Part shown: positions 9,251-18,459 of the stretch, in pieces | Layout: every line of letters begins with the position of its first letter | Numbering within the stretch: the stretch's first letter is position 1 | Assembly: GCF_003864255.1 (NCBI RefSeq) | Contig: NZ_QWEZ01000001.1 | Coordinates: forward strand, 372,001-436,000 | DNA: 64,000 nucleotides | Reading direction: 5' to 3' | Origin: Aestuariirhabdus litorea | Lineage (GTDB): Bacteria; Pseudomonadota; Gammaproteobacteria; Pseudomonadales; Aestuariirhabdaceae | The notes under the pieces: model-generated | The model's input: the letters and a program-made list of their open reading frames with translations, nothing else | Told to the model about the DNA's origin: nothing | Database searches by the model: none | Position numbers and translations under genes: made by a program

Positions 9251-10449
9251 TGGCCACTCTGATGGTTCTGGCCACCACCTATCCCCGATGGAATAGTGAT
9301 GTTGAGCCTACATTCGTTCATCAGCTCAACAAACAGCTGGCTAAAAAACACTCTATTCATGCTGTTGTACCCTGGGCTCCGGGTAGTTTATTGGAAGAAT
9401 GGGTCGATGGTGTCTATGTGCACCGCTTTCGCTACTTCCCGTCGGTCTTTCCATTGCTGGCCTACGATGGCGGTATTGCGCCAAAACTAAAGCGTCACCC
9501 ATGGATGCTGGTCCAGATCCCCTTTATGTGTCTTGCTATGCTGGTTTGTGCGGTAAGGGTGGGATGGAGATACAGGGTGGAGCTTATTCATGCCCACTGG
9601 TTGATTCCCGCAGGTGCTATCGGGTTAATGGCCAGCTGGTTAATTCCTGGTCCAGTTCGTTTGATGGTGACCAGCCATGGAGCGGACCTTTTTTCCTTTC
9701 GTGACCCCATTTCCAGTTGGTTAAAGTCAGTAGTGATGCGCCGAGCCAAGCGAGTGACGGTCGTTAGTCGGGCGATGAAGGCGTTTTGCGAACAGAGCTT
9801 CAAGGTAGATACTCCGATTTCGGTTCAATCAATGGGAATCGATTGCCAGAGCATCTTTGTAAACCGTACCCCTTGGGCCGAGCGGCGAGGAATTGTTTTC
9901 GTGGGGCGCCTGGTAGAAAAAAAAGGGGTGCCGTTTTTATTAGAGGCCTTTGCTAATCTCGCGGATGAGTTCGATAGCGACTTGACCATTGTTGGGGATG
10001 GGCCTGAGAGGGGGAAACTCGGGTTGTTAACCCATCAACTGGGACTGACTCAGCGCGTCAAGTTTGCGGGTTCAGTGCCTTCAGAATCAGTAGGGAACTG
10101 GTTTAACCAGGCAAAAATTGCCGTCATGCCCTCGGTAATTGCACAGGGTGGTGATCAGGAGGGTCTCGGCTTGGTCGCCGGAGAGGCGACCGCCTGCGGC
10201 TGTATCGGCCTGGTTTCGGACCTGCCCGCCATTCAGGATGTCCACGATGAACCCCGGCTGCAGTTTACCGCCGGTAGTGTAGAAAGCCTTGAGGATCGCT
10301 TGCGTTGGGTGCTCGACAATGAAAACCACGCTAAGGAGCTGGCAAGCCAGCTGCGGGTAAGGGTAATCGAACGATTCGACTGGCCAACCGTAGGGCAGCG
10401 TTACTCCGGATTAGTGGACGCCTGCCTGGCGAAACAGCCCCGAGCATAG
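9250..10449 (+). CDS. family 4 glycosyltransferase
   Basis: This 399-residue protein has two Rossmann-like domains of the GT-B fold. HAHWLIPAGAIG and TSHGADLF lie in the N-terminal half. FVGRLVEKKGVPFLLEAF and the EGLGLVAGEATACG glutamate motif lie in the C-terminal half, where the nucleotide sugar binds in GT4 enzymes. The start is a GTG that overlaps the TAG of the preceding gene (TAGTG), a coupling arrangement. Its 3' end overlaps the convergent gene at 10401 by 49 bases. The sugar is not predictable. Confidence 0.85.
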   Translation: MATLMVLATTYPRWNSDVEPTFVHQLNKQLAKKHSIHAVVPWAPGSLLEEWVDGVYVHRFRYFPSVFPLLAYDGGIAPKLKRHPWMLVQIPFMCLAMLVCAVRVGWRYRVELIHAHWLIPAGAIGLMASWLIPGPVRLMVTSHGADLFSFRDPISSWLKSVVMRRAKRVTVVSRAMKAFCEQSFKVDTPISVQSMGIDCQSIFVNRTPWAERRGIVFVGRLVEKKGVPFLLEAFANLADEFDSDLTIVGDGPERGKLGLLTHQLGLTQRVKFAGSVPSESVGNWFNQAKIAVMPSVIAQGGDQEGLGLVAGEATACGCIGLVSDLPAIQDVHDEPRLQFTAGSVESLEDRLRWVLDNENHAKELASQLRVRVIERFDWPTVGQRYSGLVDACLAKQPRA

Positions 10450-11336
10450 GCCAGAGCCATAACCGATTGGGCGAGGATTTTACGAATAGTAAAGGGAAGC
10501 CAGTCGATCTCCAGCAAGGGGCTGACCCACTTACATAGCCACGGCTGAAGCGGGCTGATAAAGCGGGCAAACCTGGGTAGAAAACCGCGGTTAACCCGGG
10601 GGTCGAGTTTGCCGTAGGCGCTGCTTGCATAGACCGCAGGGTGGCGACTATGGAAAAGCATTGCAGAAAAACGAGCCGCCTCATAAAGCTTGCTACATAA
10701 ATCGGAAATCAGCAGATGATCGTTATGTAATACGGAGGCCGGAATAAAGCGAATCTGGTCATTGTTAATCTGTGTACTTAATCCAAGAAAAAAGTCTCTG
10801 TCCTCAAAGCCGTAGTGTTTGTAGCACTCAGGAAATCCGCCGCTTACAGCGAACGCTGTGGCTGTTATGGAGAAGTGGGCGCTGGTTTGATGACAGAGGT
10901 CTTGCTTGAAGTATCTGTTGATAAAAGTGGTGTTTTGATACTCAGCTAAAAAACTGGAGTTTGGGTTTTTTAGCGTCCCGAAACAGATTTGGCATCCAGA
11001 ATCAAGTGCCTCCAGGTGCTGTTGGAGCAGGGTAGGTTCATCAGGGCTGCAATCGCTGTCGATAAACAAGAGATGGCTACCCGAAGCATGCCGGGCACCT
11101 GTATTACGTGCTGCACTGCGTCCCTGGTTCCTAGTTAAGTTGATAACTTTTGCAGTGTTAAGTTCGAATGACTCTAGAATAGCAAGGGTCCGGTCTGTAG
11201 ATGCATCGTTAACCAGAATGATTTCAAGCTCCAGCCCCGCCGGTAAGACCTGGCTTGTAATAGAGTTAACGGTTTGTTCAATCGTAGCCTCGCAGTTGTA
11301 GCAGGGGATGATGATGGAAATAAAAACGTTGTTCAT
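10401..11336 (-). CDS. family 2 glycosyltransferase
   Basis: The 311-residue protein begins FISIIIPCYNCEATIEQ and carries LVNDASTDRT and a DSD metal site in LLFIDSDCSPDEP, typical of GT2 enzymes of surface polysaccharide synthesis. It is the last gene of a minus-strand run that begins with galE or the flippase. Nine bases separate it from the upstream glycosyltransferase. Its 3' end overlaps the convergent GT4 gene by 49 bases. The last residues look less conserved, so the overlap may reflect an extended tail. Confidence 0.83.
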   Translation of the reverse strand: MNNVFISIIIPCYNCEATIEQTVNSITSQVLPAGLELEIILVNDASTDRTLAILESFELNTAKVINLTRNQGRSAARNTGARHASGSHLLFIDSDCSPDEPTLLQQHLEALDSGCQICFGTLKNPNSSFLAEYQNTTFINRYFKQDLCHQTSAHFSITATAFAVSGGFPECYKHYGFEDRDFFLGLSTQINNDQIRFIPASVLHNDHLLISDLCSKLYEAARFSAMLFHSRHPAVYASSAYGKLDPRVNRGFLPRFARFISPLQPWLCKWVSPLLEIDWLPFTIRKILAQSVMALAYARGCFARQASTNPE

Positions 11337-11345
11337 TGCTTTGAG

Positions 11346-12218
11346 TTAGTGTTTATTAAGCGTAGATGAAATCAAATTCTTAATGCTATTTATTGTTTTT
11401 TTGTCAATAAACAAGGGGTGATTGTTTTTAATGGTTTTAATCAAGTGTTTAAATGCCAAAGAAGGGCTGATAGTGAATGCTTTTGAGATATAAAAATAAG
11501 AGCTTATCTGATGTTCTTTATAGCCTGAATTTTCGAGTATGACATTGAAACGCTCGATGGCTTCGAGGCGTTGTGCAACACTTATTCTTGTCAGCTCTTG
11601 AGTTAGTGAGGTTGTGCCCTGTTCGATCTTATAGAAAGTTGTTTTTTGTGCAATGATATTTTTAGCTAAAATGCCCGCTTTTAGGGAAAAGCAAATATCG
11701 TTAGCATGAAGAGTCTCGTCAAAAAAAATGTCATTATTTATGATTAGGTCTGCACGGTATATTTTGCTGTAAGGGGGGTAAAAATGGAAGCGTATGCTTT
11801 GTGAGTCCGACTCAAAGTGATCTACAAGTTGCTTAAATTTAATGTGTCTGTTGCCTTGGTGGTGAGTAGCATCTTCAAGAAAGCTGTCGGGTGGAAAGTA
11901 GGTAATATCGGCGTCGTTTTCGATAGCAATGTTTTTTAGATTGTTTGTGATAAACAAATCATCGGAGTCAGCAAAGGTTAAATGAGTTCCAGTCGCATAT
12001 AGCAAGCCGGTGTTTCTTGCTCCACCAGCTCCCCTTTTTCGTTCATTAAGGTAAAAGTGGACATGAGGGAAAAGAGGTTCAAGTAAAGCAGCAGGCTCTT
12101 CGCCGTTATCATCAACAACGATGACTTCGAAGCCATTTTTGGGAATTGTGGCGAGCAGTCGAGCAAGTTTCTTGTTTGAGTTGAATGAAGGTATTATTAC
12201 AGAGGTGAGTTGCTGCAT
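11346..12218 (-). CDS. family 2 glycosyltransferase, AT-rich
   Basis: The 290-residue protein starts with TSVIIPSFNSNKKLARLL and contains VVDDNGEEP and the DSDD motif in LTFADSDDLFI, so it is a GT2-fold enzyme. Its codon use is markedly AT-rich, with many AAA, AAT and TTT codons, unlike genes at both ends of the window. It lies eight bases from the gene upstream and nine from the gene downstream, so the three are an operon. Substrate unknown. Confidence 0.82.
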   Translation of the reverse strand: MQQLTSVIIPSFNSNKKLARLLATIPKNGFEVIVVDDNGEEPAALLEPLFPHVHFYLNERKRGAGGARNTGLLYATGTHLTFADSDDLFITNNLKNIAIENDADITYFPPDSFLEDATHHQGNRHIKFKQLVDHFESDSQSIRFHFYPPYSKIYRADLIINNDIFFDETLHANDICFSLKAGILAKNIIAQKTTFYKIEQGTTSLTQELTRISVAQRLEAIERFNVILENSGYKEHQISSYFYISKAFTISPSLAFKHLIKTIKNNHPLFIDKKTINSIKNLISSTLNKH

Positions 12219-12226
12219 CTGTTGCT

Positions 12227-13072
12227 CTACTTACAAGGGGTTTCTTTGTTCTGGTTGCTGAAGTATGAGTGAATTTTTCGGTAAGCAATGTCATTTTCAC
12301 AGGCCGTAAAACCTGCGGCACCCGCTATATTAGACCATAGGTAGCGCTTCACTTTATTGCTAAAAGTTTGGGTGGTTGGCCAGTTAATGTTTTCTAGCCC
12401 GTCGTTATGATTAATAAAGTAGAGCTGTTCTAGTAGCGATGGGATAACTACAATTTCGTTGTTGTTGTTTTGTAGTAGTTTTGAATACCAAAGGTCATCT
12501 GATGTCGGTGCTAGTTCTAAGTATGCGTCATTATAAATATCGGATTCTTTGAACATTTGCCGGGTAAGAACGGCGCCGCCACCAAAGGTTATAATATAGT
12601 CTCTGTCGACCGTTATTGGTTTTTCGATAAGCTTCCAGTGTAAATAAGATGCCGTTACACCGAATAAATTTTTATTAATTGATCGCACTCTGCAGGCAAC
12701 AGGTTTTCCGCCGGATTCATTGTAGGTCTTTGTTAGGTGTAAAAGCCAATCTTTGCCGTAAAAAATGTCATCATCAGCCGTTACAAAAATATCTTCTGGT
12801 GAGGCTTGGCGAAGCATAGGTATAAGTTTTCGATATGGGCCTGTATTTGGTGTCCACCTGATCGATATTTCTGTTTTTGAAATTTCGGGAATGGTGTTTA
12901 TCAAAAAGTCAGTGGTCTGGCTTTTTGATAAACCAGTATCGCTCAAGTGTGGTTTGCAGGATACCCATAAGTTTATCTGATCTGGCAACCGCGTCTGCAT
13001 TAAAAGAGAGGTTAATGCGATTCTGCATAGACCCAATCTTTGTGAGGTAGTAGTTAAGTTGACAGTTAACAA
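12227..13072 (-). CDS. putative glycosyltransferase
   Basis: The 281-residue protein starts LTVNLTTTSQRLGLCRIALTS, a form common in GT-A fold proteins that lack the usual GT2 opening. A DDD site occurs in FVTADDDIFYGKDWL (about residues 95-105), with GGGAVLTRQMF and APTSDDLWYSKLL downstream. This pattern is seen in polysaccharide-associated glycosyltransferase-like proteins. It is AT-rich like its neighbours and lies in the same minus-strand run. The family assignment is less certain than for the other two. Confidence 0.65.
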   Translation of the reverse strand: MLTVNLTTTSQRLGLCRIALTSLLMQTRLPDQINLWVSCKPHLSDTGLSKSQTTDFLINTIPEISKTEISIRWTPNTGPYRKLIPMLRQASPEDIFVTADDDIFYGKDWLLHLTKTYNESGGKPVACRVRSINKNLFGVTASYLHWKLIEKPITVDRDYIITFGGGAVLTRQMFKESDIYNDAYLELAPTSDDLWYSKLLQNNNNEIVVIPSLLEQLYFINHNDGLENINWPTTQTFSNKVKRYLWSNIAGAAGFTACENDIAYRKIHSYFSNQNKETPCK

Positions 13073-13147
13073 GTCATGACCTTTGTAGGCTGTTTTTTTG
13101 CTTTGTATTAGTATGGTTATGGTGGTTTTTTGATGTGTATTTTTGGT

Positions 13148-13783
13148 TTAATAACCAAAAATATCATAATCATCTTTATATAGCTCACGGATTATTTTTT
13201 TGGTGTTCTCTTCTACAGTTTCTTTCGCCTCTTTTGACTGATTTAGTTTTTGCAAGATGTTAGTGTTGGTTATCTTTAGTTGCGCCGCAACGGCTTTAAA
13301 ATCAAAATCTATATTTTCAAATTTTCCAACAAAGTCTACCTTTATTTCACCCTTCCAGTTGCAGAGATAGCAGGTTTGCGTTCTAAATATTGGGTGATAA
13401 ATCATTTTGCCGCTAATTAGCTCGGCTTCAACAAACTCATTGAAACAGCTATATTTTTTGATCTGTTGTGAAACAACAAGATCTTCCATCTGGTTTCCAC
13501 CCGTTTTTAAGTAATTATAGCCTGAAAAGGTTCGATCAAGAGGGTTTCTAACGAAGGCGAATTTGTAGAACTCTTTGAATTTTCTTGGCGACGCTTGTTC
13601 GTATACCCACCATGGAATGTGAAGGCGTCCTCTTGCAGATTCTCCTAATGCTACTCGGACTGATGTGCCTGCTGCTTTAGGTATGTGTATAAAAATCGCT
13701 TTCCTTTTCAATTCTGTAGGTGAAAATGGATAGCATGCCCTTTGGTATAAGCGGTTAAGTTTTTGTGGAAGTATTTTGATCAT
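13148..13783 (-). CDS. sulfotransferase family protein
   Basis: The 211-residue protein carries the PAPS-binding 5' loop in IFIHIPKAAGTSVRVALGE and the 3' phosphate motif in FAFVRNPLDRTFSGYN, the hallmarks of carbohydrate sulfotransferases. The HIPKAAGTS form is typical of the bacterial family 2 group. It would transfer sulfate from PAPS to a glycan made by this locus. The frame continues upstream into the flippase gene, so the ATG at 13783 (MIKILPQKLN) is preferred, 29 bases after the flippase stop codon. It is very AT-rich. Confidence 0.82.
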   Translation of the reverse strand: MIKILPQKLNRLYQRACYPFSPTELKRKAIFIHIPKAAGTSVRVALGESARGRLHIPWWVYEQASPRKFKEFYKFAFVRNPLDRTFSGYNYLKTGGNQMEDLVVSQQIKKYSCFNEFVEAELISGKMIYHPIFRTQTCYLCNWKGEIKVDFVGKFENIDFDFKAVAAQLKITNTNILQKLNQSKEAKETVEENTKKIIRELYKDDYDIFGY

Positions 13784-13812
13784 CTGGTTAGTAGTGGCAG
13801 TTAAAAATATTT

Positions 13813-15093
13813 TTAAAAGGCTGTTGAAATTATACCAAGGTGTCTTTTGACGCGTATATATAAAAATATATTCCAGAAAATCGTGCTTAAGGTAACGCCC
13901 GTTGCTGCCCCAGCTGCTCCAAACGTGGGCGCCAGCGCAATACATAGCGTAAAATTAAGAATAAGAGCAATGGACTGTATTTTTAGGGTTTCTCTTTCAT
14001 GCCCGCACATAGATAATAAGAACGCAACTGAGCCAAAATAAACATTAAAAAGCTGACCTGCTGATATGATTACTAATGGCCAGTTTGAAATGTCTGTGTA
14101 CTCAGGTCCAAATGCAAACCTTATTATTGGTCCACCGGCTAAAATAAACGCAGCTGCGATAGGCGCGGCTAATAGGAAGCTGCCTCTAGCTGATGTCCGA
14201 GCTATCTTCTGGAGCTGTTTTTTTTCACCTTCCTGATGTGCCTGTACAATGTACGGGGCAATCACCATGTTAACGACCGTCAGTGACATTGCTACAATTT
14301 GCCCTCCTCGCTCAGCAATACGCATGGCTCCAGCCTGCTCATCCGTACTTAGTAAGCCCAGAGCTATAACTCCAACCTGCATATTAAGAGCACCAATCAA
14401 GGCAATCATAGTAAAAGGTAATAAGGCACCACACCATTTATCTAGATGGTAACTGGCCTTGCTTGTTGTGACCGCGTTTGGCTTAACTTTAAGGTATACC
14501 CAATTTGAGAGTAAGAGTATAAAAATGGCTACTACTACTTGGGTCCAGATTGCAGCCCTGATATTTAACAGACCTTGCCAAGCCAAAATGCTAAGGATAA
14601 ATAGCAGGGCCGTAGGCCCCACCAGCTGCTGGGGTGCCTCCGCATAGACTGGCATACCCAGGCCCTTTATGATACCTGTCCATACCGAGGCTAAACCAAC
14701 AAGCGGCACCATTAAAACTGCTATGCCTAGTAACGACCATTTGCCGACAGTTGGTAGTATGCTAAATTCAAAAAGCGCCCAAACAGTTACAAGCACAATA
14801 GTTGATAATATAGCTACCCAGGCATGGGCAGACTGTACAGCCCCTCGGTATAAAGACCATCTATTTGCGCGAGATAATGCAGCTACCTCTCTGGTAAGCA
14901 GCTGGGGAAGTCCGCCACTTACTGTGAGGCAGATAATCGGCACAAGGGCTAAGATAAAAGCATACTGGCCAAACCCCTCTGGTCCCAATGTCCGAGCCAG
15001 TATGATGCTGGTCCCAAAGCTTATGGGTATCGAAAGGAGCTTTATTGCGCCTACGCCTAGGAAGCTTCTGATAAGTTTTCTTTTAAGGCTCAA
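13813..15093 (-). CDS. oligosaccharide flippase, Wzx/MATE-like
   Basis: The 426-residue protein has about 12 membrane helices and begins MSLKRKLIRSFLGVGAIKLL, followed by ILARTLGPEGFGQYAFIL, a classical polysaccharide flippase start. It would move a lipid-linked oligosaccharide to the periplasmic side. It lies in the same direction as the sulfotransferase and three glycosyltransferases. No wzy polymerase or chain-length regulator is seen, so the product may be a short glycan or polymerised elsewhere. The base composition is intermediate. Confidence 0.85.
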   Translation of the reverse strand: MSLKRKLIRSFLGVGAIKLLSIPISFGTSIILARTLGPEGFGQYAFILALVPIICLTVSGGLPQLLTREVAALSRANRWSLYRGAVQSAHAWVAILSTIVLVTVWALFEFSILPTVGKWSLLGIAVLMVPLVGLASVWTGIIKGLGMPVYAEAPQQLVGPTALLFILSILAWQGLLNIRAAIWTQVVVAIFILLLSNWVYLKVKPNAVTTSKASYHLDKWCGALLPFTMIALIGALNMQVGVIALGLLSTDEQAGAMRIAERGGQIVAMSLTVVNMVIAPYIVQAHQEGEKKQLQKIARTSARGSFLLAAPIAAAFILAGGPIIRFAFGPEYTDISNWPLVIISAGQLFNVYFGSVAFLLSMCGHERETLKIQSIALILNFTLCIALAPTFGAAGAATGVTLSTIFWNIFLYIRVKRHLGIISTAF

Positions 15094-15189
15094 TCTGAAT
15101 TATTCCCGCGGGTATTGTCGCTTGGAAAGGTTAGGTATCTCCCTAACGAAATTTATTGTGTCTCTGAGACCTGTTTCTTGGGCGCTCAG

Positions 15190-16200
15190 TCAGAACCCAT
15201 CCGGATTGCTCTGCTGCCAGTTCCAGCCATCACGCACCATGGCGTCTAGTCCCAACTCTGCTCGCCATCCCAGTTCGCGGGCGGCCAGGCCTGCATCGGC
15301 GTAGCAGCTGGCGATATCGCCGGCCCGGCGGTCGACGATGCGGTAAGGGATTTCACGGCCGCTGGCGCTGGCGAAGGCCGCGACCATCTGCAGTACGCTG
15401 TAGCCGCTCCCGACTCCCAGGTTGTAGGCCTTGCAGCCGGGGCTGCGATCCAGGTGCTCGAGGGCCTTGAGGTGGCCACGGGCCAGGTCCACCACATGGA
15501 TATAATCGCGTACGCCGGTGCCATCGATCGTGTCATAGTCGCCCCCGAACACCTGCAGCTGCGATAGCTTGCCGATGGCTACCTGGCTGATGTAGGGCAT
15601 CAGGTTGTTGGGAATGCCGTTGGGGTCTTCCCCGATCAGGCCGCTGGGGTGGGCGCCAGCGGGGTTGAAGTAACGCAGCAGCAGGATGTTCCATCCCGTA
15701 TCGGCTAGCGATAGGTCCCGCAGCATCTCCTCGATGATCAGCTTTGAACGCCCGTAGGGGTTGGTCGCCGACAGCGGAAAATCCTCGGTGATCGGCAGGC
15801 TGGCCGGGTCGCCGTAGACCGTGGCCGAGGAGCTGAAGACCAGATTGCGACAGCCATGAGCCTTCATGGCCAGGCACAGATTGAGGGTGCCGGTGACGTT
15901 GTTCTGGTAATACTCCAGCGGCAGCTCACAGGACTCGCCTACTGCCTTAAGGCCGGCAAAGTGGATCACGGCGTCAAAGGCGTGCTCGCTAAACAGACGG
16001 TTCAGCGCATCGGCATCGCGGATATCGATCTGCTCGAAGGCGACGTTTGTCCCGGTGATCTGCTCCACCCGCCGGAGCGACTCGCGGGAGCTGTTGCTGA
16101 GATTGTCGATCACCAGCAGCTCAAAGCCCGCCTCGATCAACTCAACACAGGTGTGGCTGCCAATATAGCCGGCACCGCCGGTAACCAGAATTTTACCCAT
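15190..16200 (-). CDS. galE: UDP-glucose 4-epimerase GalE
   Basis: GalE interconverts UDP-glucose and UDP-galactose with bound NAD. The 336-residue protein has the dinucleotide motif [12 protein letters not shown] near residues 5-16, the [10 protein letters not shown] serine, and the catalytic YxxxK in NPYGRSK at about 147-151. The [16 protein letters not shown] segment is typical of GalE. It supplies UDP-galactose (or GalNAc in some homologues) to the adjacent glycan locus. Its GC-rich codon use differs from the AT-rich glycosyltransferase genes downstream, so it may be ancestral to the locus. Confidence 0.93.
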   Translation of the reverse strand: MGKILVTGGAGYIGSHTCVELIEAGFELLVIDNLSNSSRESLRRVEQITGTNVAFEQIDIRDADALNRLFSEHAFDAVIHFAGLKAVGESCELPLEYYQNNVTGTLNLCLAMKAHGCRNLVFSSSATVYGDPASLPITEDFPLSATNPYGRSKLIIEEMLRDLSLADTGWNILLLRYFNPAGAHPSGLIGEDPNGIPNNLMPYISQVAIGKLSQLQVFGGDYDTIDGTGVRDYIHVVDLARGHLKALEHLDRSPGCKAYNLGVGSGYSVLQMVAAFASASGREIPYRIVDRRAGDIASCYADAGLAARELGWRAELGLDAMVRDGWNWQQSNPDGF

Positions 16201-16288
16201 CGCTCTCTCGGTGGTCCTTATAGGGGAGTGGTGAAAGAATAATTCAGTTCAGGCTGAATAACCATGCGCTGCCGCACGGGGTTAGGCT

Positions 16289-18265
16289 TTAATCTGAGGG
16301 GGGCGCTGTGTCGGTTCCAGCAGAAGCTAAAAGTTGTTGGATGCGGGCACGGATCTCCGGCACTCGCGAGCGGACGAAACTGTCCGTCAGGTGCTTGCTG
16401 TCACGATAGACAATGATTCCCTGTTCTGAAAGGGAGAGGCAGAGACCATTGGGGCAGATCAGGTCGTTGAGGTTGAGTAAATAGGCATTGGGGAATAGGC
16501 CTGTGCTTTTTGCCAGGTAGCCCGCAACCACCGGGGCTTGGGTGTCGGCAATCGACTTTGTACAGATATTTGTCGGTGTTGCGAGGCTTTTGGGGTCATT
16601 GCGGTATGTGCGAGAAATACAACCGGGCACATCCTTCGATAGCTCAGGGGCACCGGCAATAATCAGAACTTGGTTGCTGATTTTGCTCAGGGTTTTGAGA
16701 ATACGTGCACTGCCCTGGATCCATTGCTCGGCACTGAAGTCATAGGTTCCAGAACTGCCGATGATCGTGGTATCCACCCTTCTCGTTTTTAGCTGTGCCA
16801 GCAGGTTGTCCCGCCACTCCTTACACACCGCGTACACGGCACCTATACGGGGGTAGAAGTAATCTTCGTCCACGATGGGGCAGGCGGACTTGGTATAGAC
16901 CTCGATTCGCCACTGGCCATCACCATAAATGTCAGCCAGCGCGGAGTACCATTGCGCGCCGATACTGTCGCCGATAAACACCAGGGTCTGATCGGCACTG
17001 GGGTTACCCCCAATGCAGGCCTTGACCTCGGCGTTGTAGTACCAACTGTCACAGCCCGCTGAATAGATCTCAGGCAGGTCGGTCCTGGCCTGGGCAATCA
17101 CGCGCTGTACCGGATCGGTGGAAGGGGGAGTCCGGGCATTGATCTGTAAAAGCCCCGCGCTGGCAGCTACCACCATTGCCAGCATCGAAACCAGAATCGT
17201 TCGTCCAGGGGCCGCTTGGCTCAGTGGACCTCGCCAGAAGGGCAGTTCTATCCAGCGATAGCTCAGTGCGCTGGCGGCCAGGGCTCCAGCCGCCAGCAAG
17301 AGATTCATCAAAAGCGTGGGACTTCCTCCCATCAGCGAGGGCCCCAACATCAGAAACGGCCAATGCCAGAGGTACCAGGCGTAGGAGCGGTCACCGATCC
17401 ATCGCAGCAGGGGGTGGGATAAGAATGCGCTGGGGGTGTTGGAGCCCGAGGTGGCCAGCAGTAATGCGGCGCCGAGTGAGGGGGCCAGCGCCCAGAGGCC
17501 TGGGTAACCGATCTCCGGGGAGAAGAGGATCGAACTCAACCCGATCAATAGCAGCGCGGCCAATCGCATGAGGGTGCTGTGGGTTGTGAGCGGGCGATCT
17601 TGAAAGATCACATAAACCAGCGCCCCCAGTGAGAACTGCCAAATACGCATGGGCATCAGGTAGAACGCATAGAGGCTGTTTTGGGTTGACTGGTAAACAC
17701 ACAGGGCCAGGCTGGTGAAAAATAAAAAGCCGAGAAACCGGACCACACTGGGCTTATGGCCGGTGATCCCCAGGCTGCCGATAAGACTGATCAACAGCGG
17801 CCATAGCAGGTAAAACTGCTCCTCGACTCCCAGAGACCAGGTGTGCAGGAAGAGGTCTTTGCTGGCCAGCTCGGCAAAGTAGTCGGCGTCAGAAAAGGCA
17901 AAGAAGAGGTTGCTGGTCCAGGTGATGGCATAGATCAGTGAGCCCATCTGCTCCCGTAGTTCAAACCCGGAAAGCACAAAGGAGGCTGCCACCGTAGTGG
18001 CCAGAATGACGGCCAGCAAGCTGGGTAAGAGCCGTTTAAGCCGCCTCCCAATAAAGCGCGCATACTGGATACGGCCACTGCCTTGATGCTCACGCAGCAG
18101 TAACCCGGTGATCAGGTAGCCTGAAATCACGAAGAAGAGGTCAACCCCGATAAAGCCGCCACCGAACAGGAACAGGTTGGCGTGGCACAGCACGACCAGC
18201 AGTATAGATATCGCCCGCAAACCCTGAATATCGGGTTGAAAAGGGAGTTGGGTGTTCGGATTCAT
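16289..18265 (-). CDS. OafA-like acyltransferase with C-terminal SGNH domain
   Basis: The 658-residue protein has an acyltransferase-3 membrane domain (about 1-360, ten helices) starting PFQPDIQGLRAISILLVVLCH, with the catalytic-type histidine and the GVDLFFVISGYLITG motif. A periplasmic SGNH hydrolase-like domain follows (about 410-650), with GDS in FIGDSIGAQW and a DxxH-type pair in RDSKHLTDSF. This fusion O-acetylates surface polysaccharides or lipopolysaccharide. ATG at 18265 is chosen, giving MNPNTQLPFQPDIQG. It lies upstream of galE on the same strand, with an inverted repeat farther upstream at 18346. Confidence 0.88.
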   Translation of the reverse strand: MNPNTQLPFQPDIQGLRAISILLVVLCHANLFLFGGGFIGVDLFFVISGYLITGLLLREHQGSGRIQYARFIGRRLKRLLPSLLAVILATTVAASFVLSGFELREQMGSLIYAITWTSNLFFAFSDADYFAELASKDLFLHTWSLGVEEQFYLLWPLLISLIGSLGITGHKPSVVRFLGFLFFTSLALCVYQSTQNSLYAFYLMPMRIWQFSLGALVYVIFQDRPLTTHSTLMRLAALLLIGLSSILFSPEIGYPGLWALAPSLGAALLLATSGSNTPSAFLSHPLLRWIGDRSYAWYLWHWPFLMLGPSLMGGSPTLLMNLLLAAGALAASALSYRWIELPFWRGPLSQAAPGRTILVSMLAMVVAASAGLLQINARTPPSTDPVQRVIAQARTDLPEIYSAGCDSWYYNAEVKACIGGNPSADQTLVFIGDSIGAQWYSALADIYGDGQWRIEVYTKSACPIVDEDYFYPRIGAVYAVCKEWRDNLLAQLKTRRVDTTIIGSSGTYDFSAEQWIQGSARILKTLSKISNQVLIIAGAPELSKDVPGCISRTYRNDPKSLATPTNICTKSIADTQAPVVAGYLAKSTGLFPNAYLLNLNDLICPNGLCLSLSEQGIIVYRDSKHLTDSFVRSRVPEIRARIQQLLASAGTDTAPPSD

Positions 18266-18345
18266 GCAGGGGTAGTGCCTTTTGGGGGGCGTCTGTGAAT
18301 TCAGCGCTAACCCTATCATGAGACGAGAGAGAGATCAGTTTCTAT

Positions 18346-18391
18346 CACTCCCAATGAGGGGCGGTCCTCAGCCCGCCCCTCATTGGGAGTG
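18346..18391. repeat. long perfect-type inverted repeat upstream of the acyltransferase gene
   Basis: CACTCCCAATGAGGGGCGG at 18346-18364 is repeated in reverse complement at 18373-18391, with a loop of about eight bases. It is 80 bases upstream of the acyltransferase start on the minus strand. No T-run follows on either strand, so it is not a classical terminator. It could be a very stable RNA hairpin or a mobile-element remnant. Confidence 0.7.
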
Positions 18392-18459
18392 TTGGCGAAA
18401 ATAATGAGAGGTGCAGACTGCACTAAGATTTCACCTTCTAAGCCGCCGCCCCTGACTCC

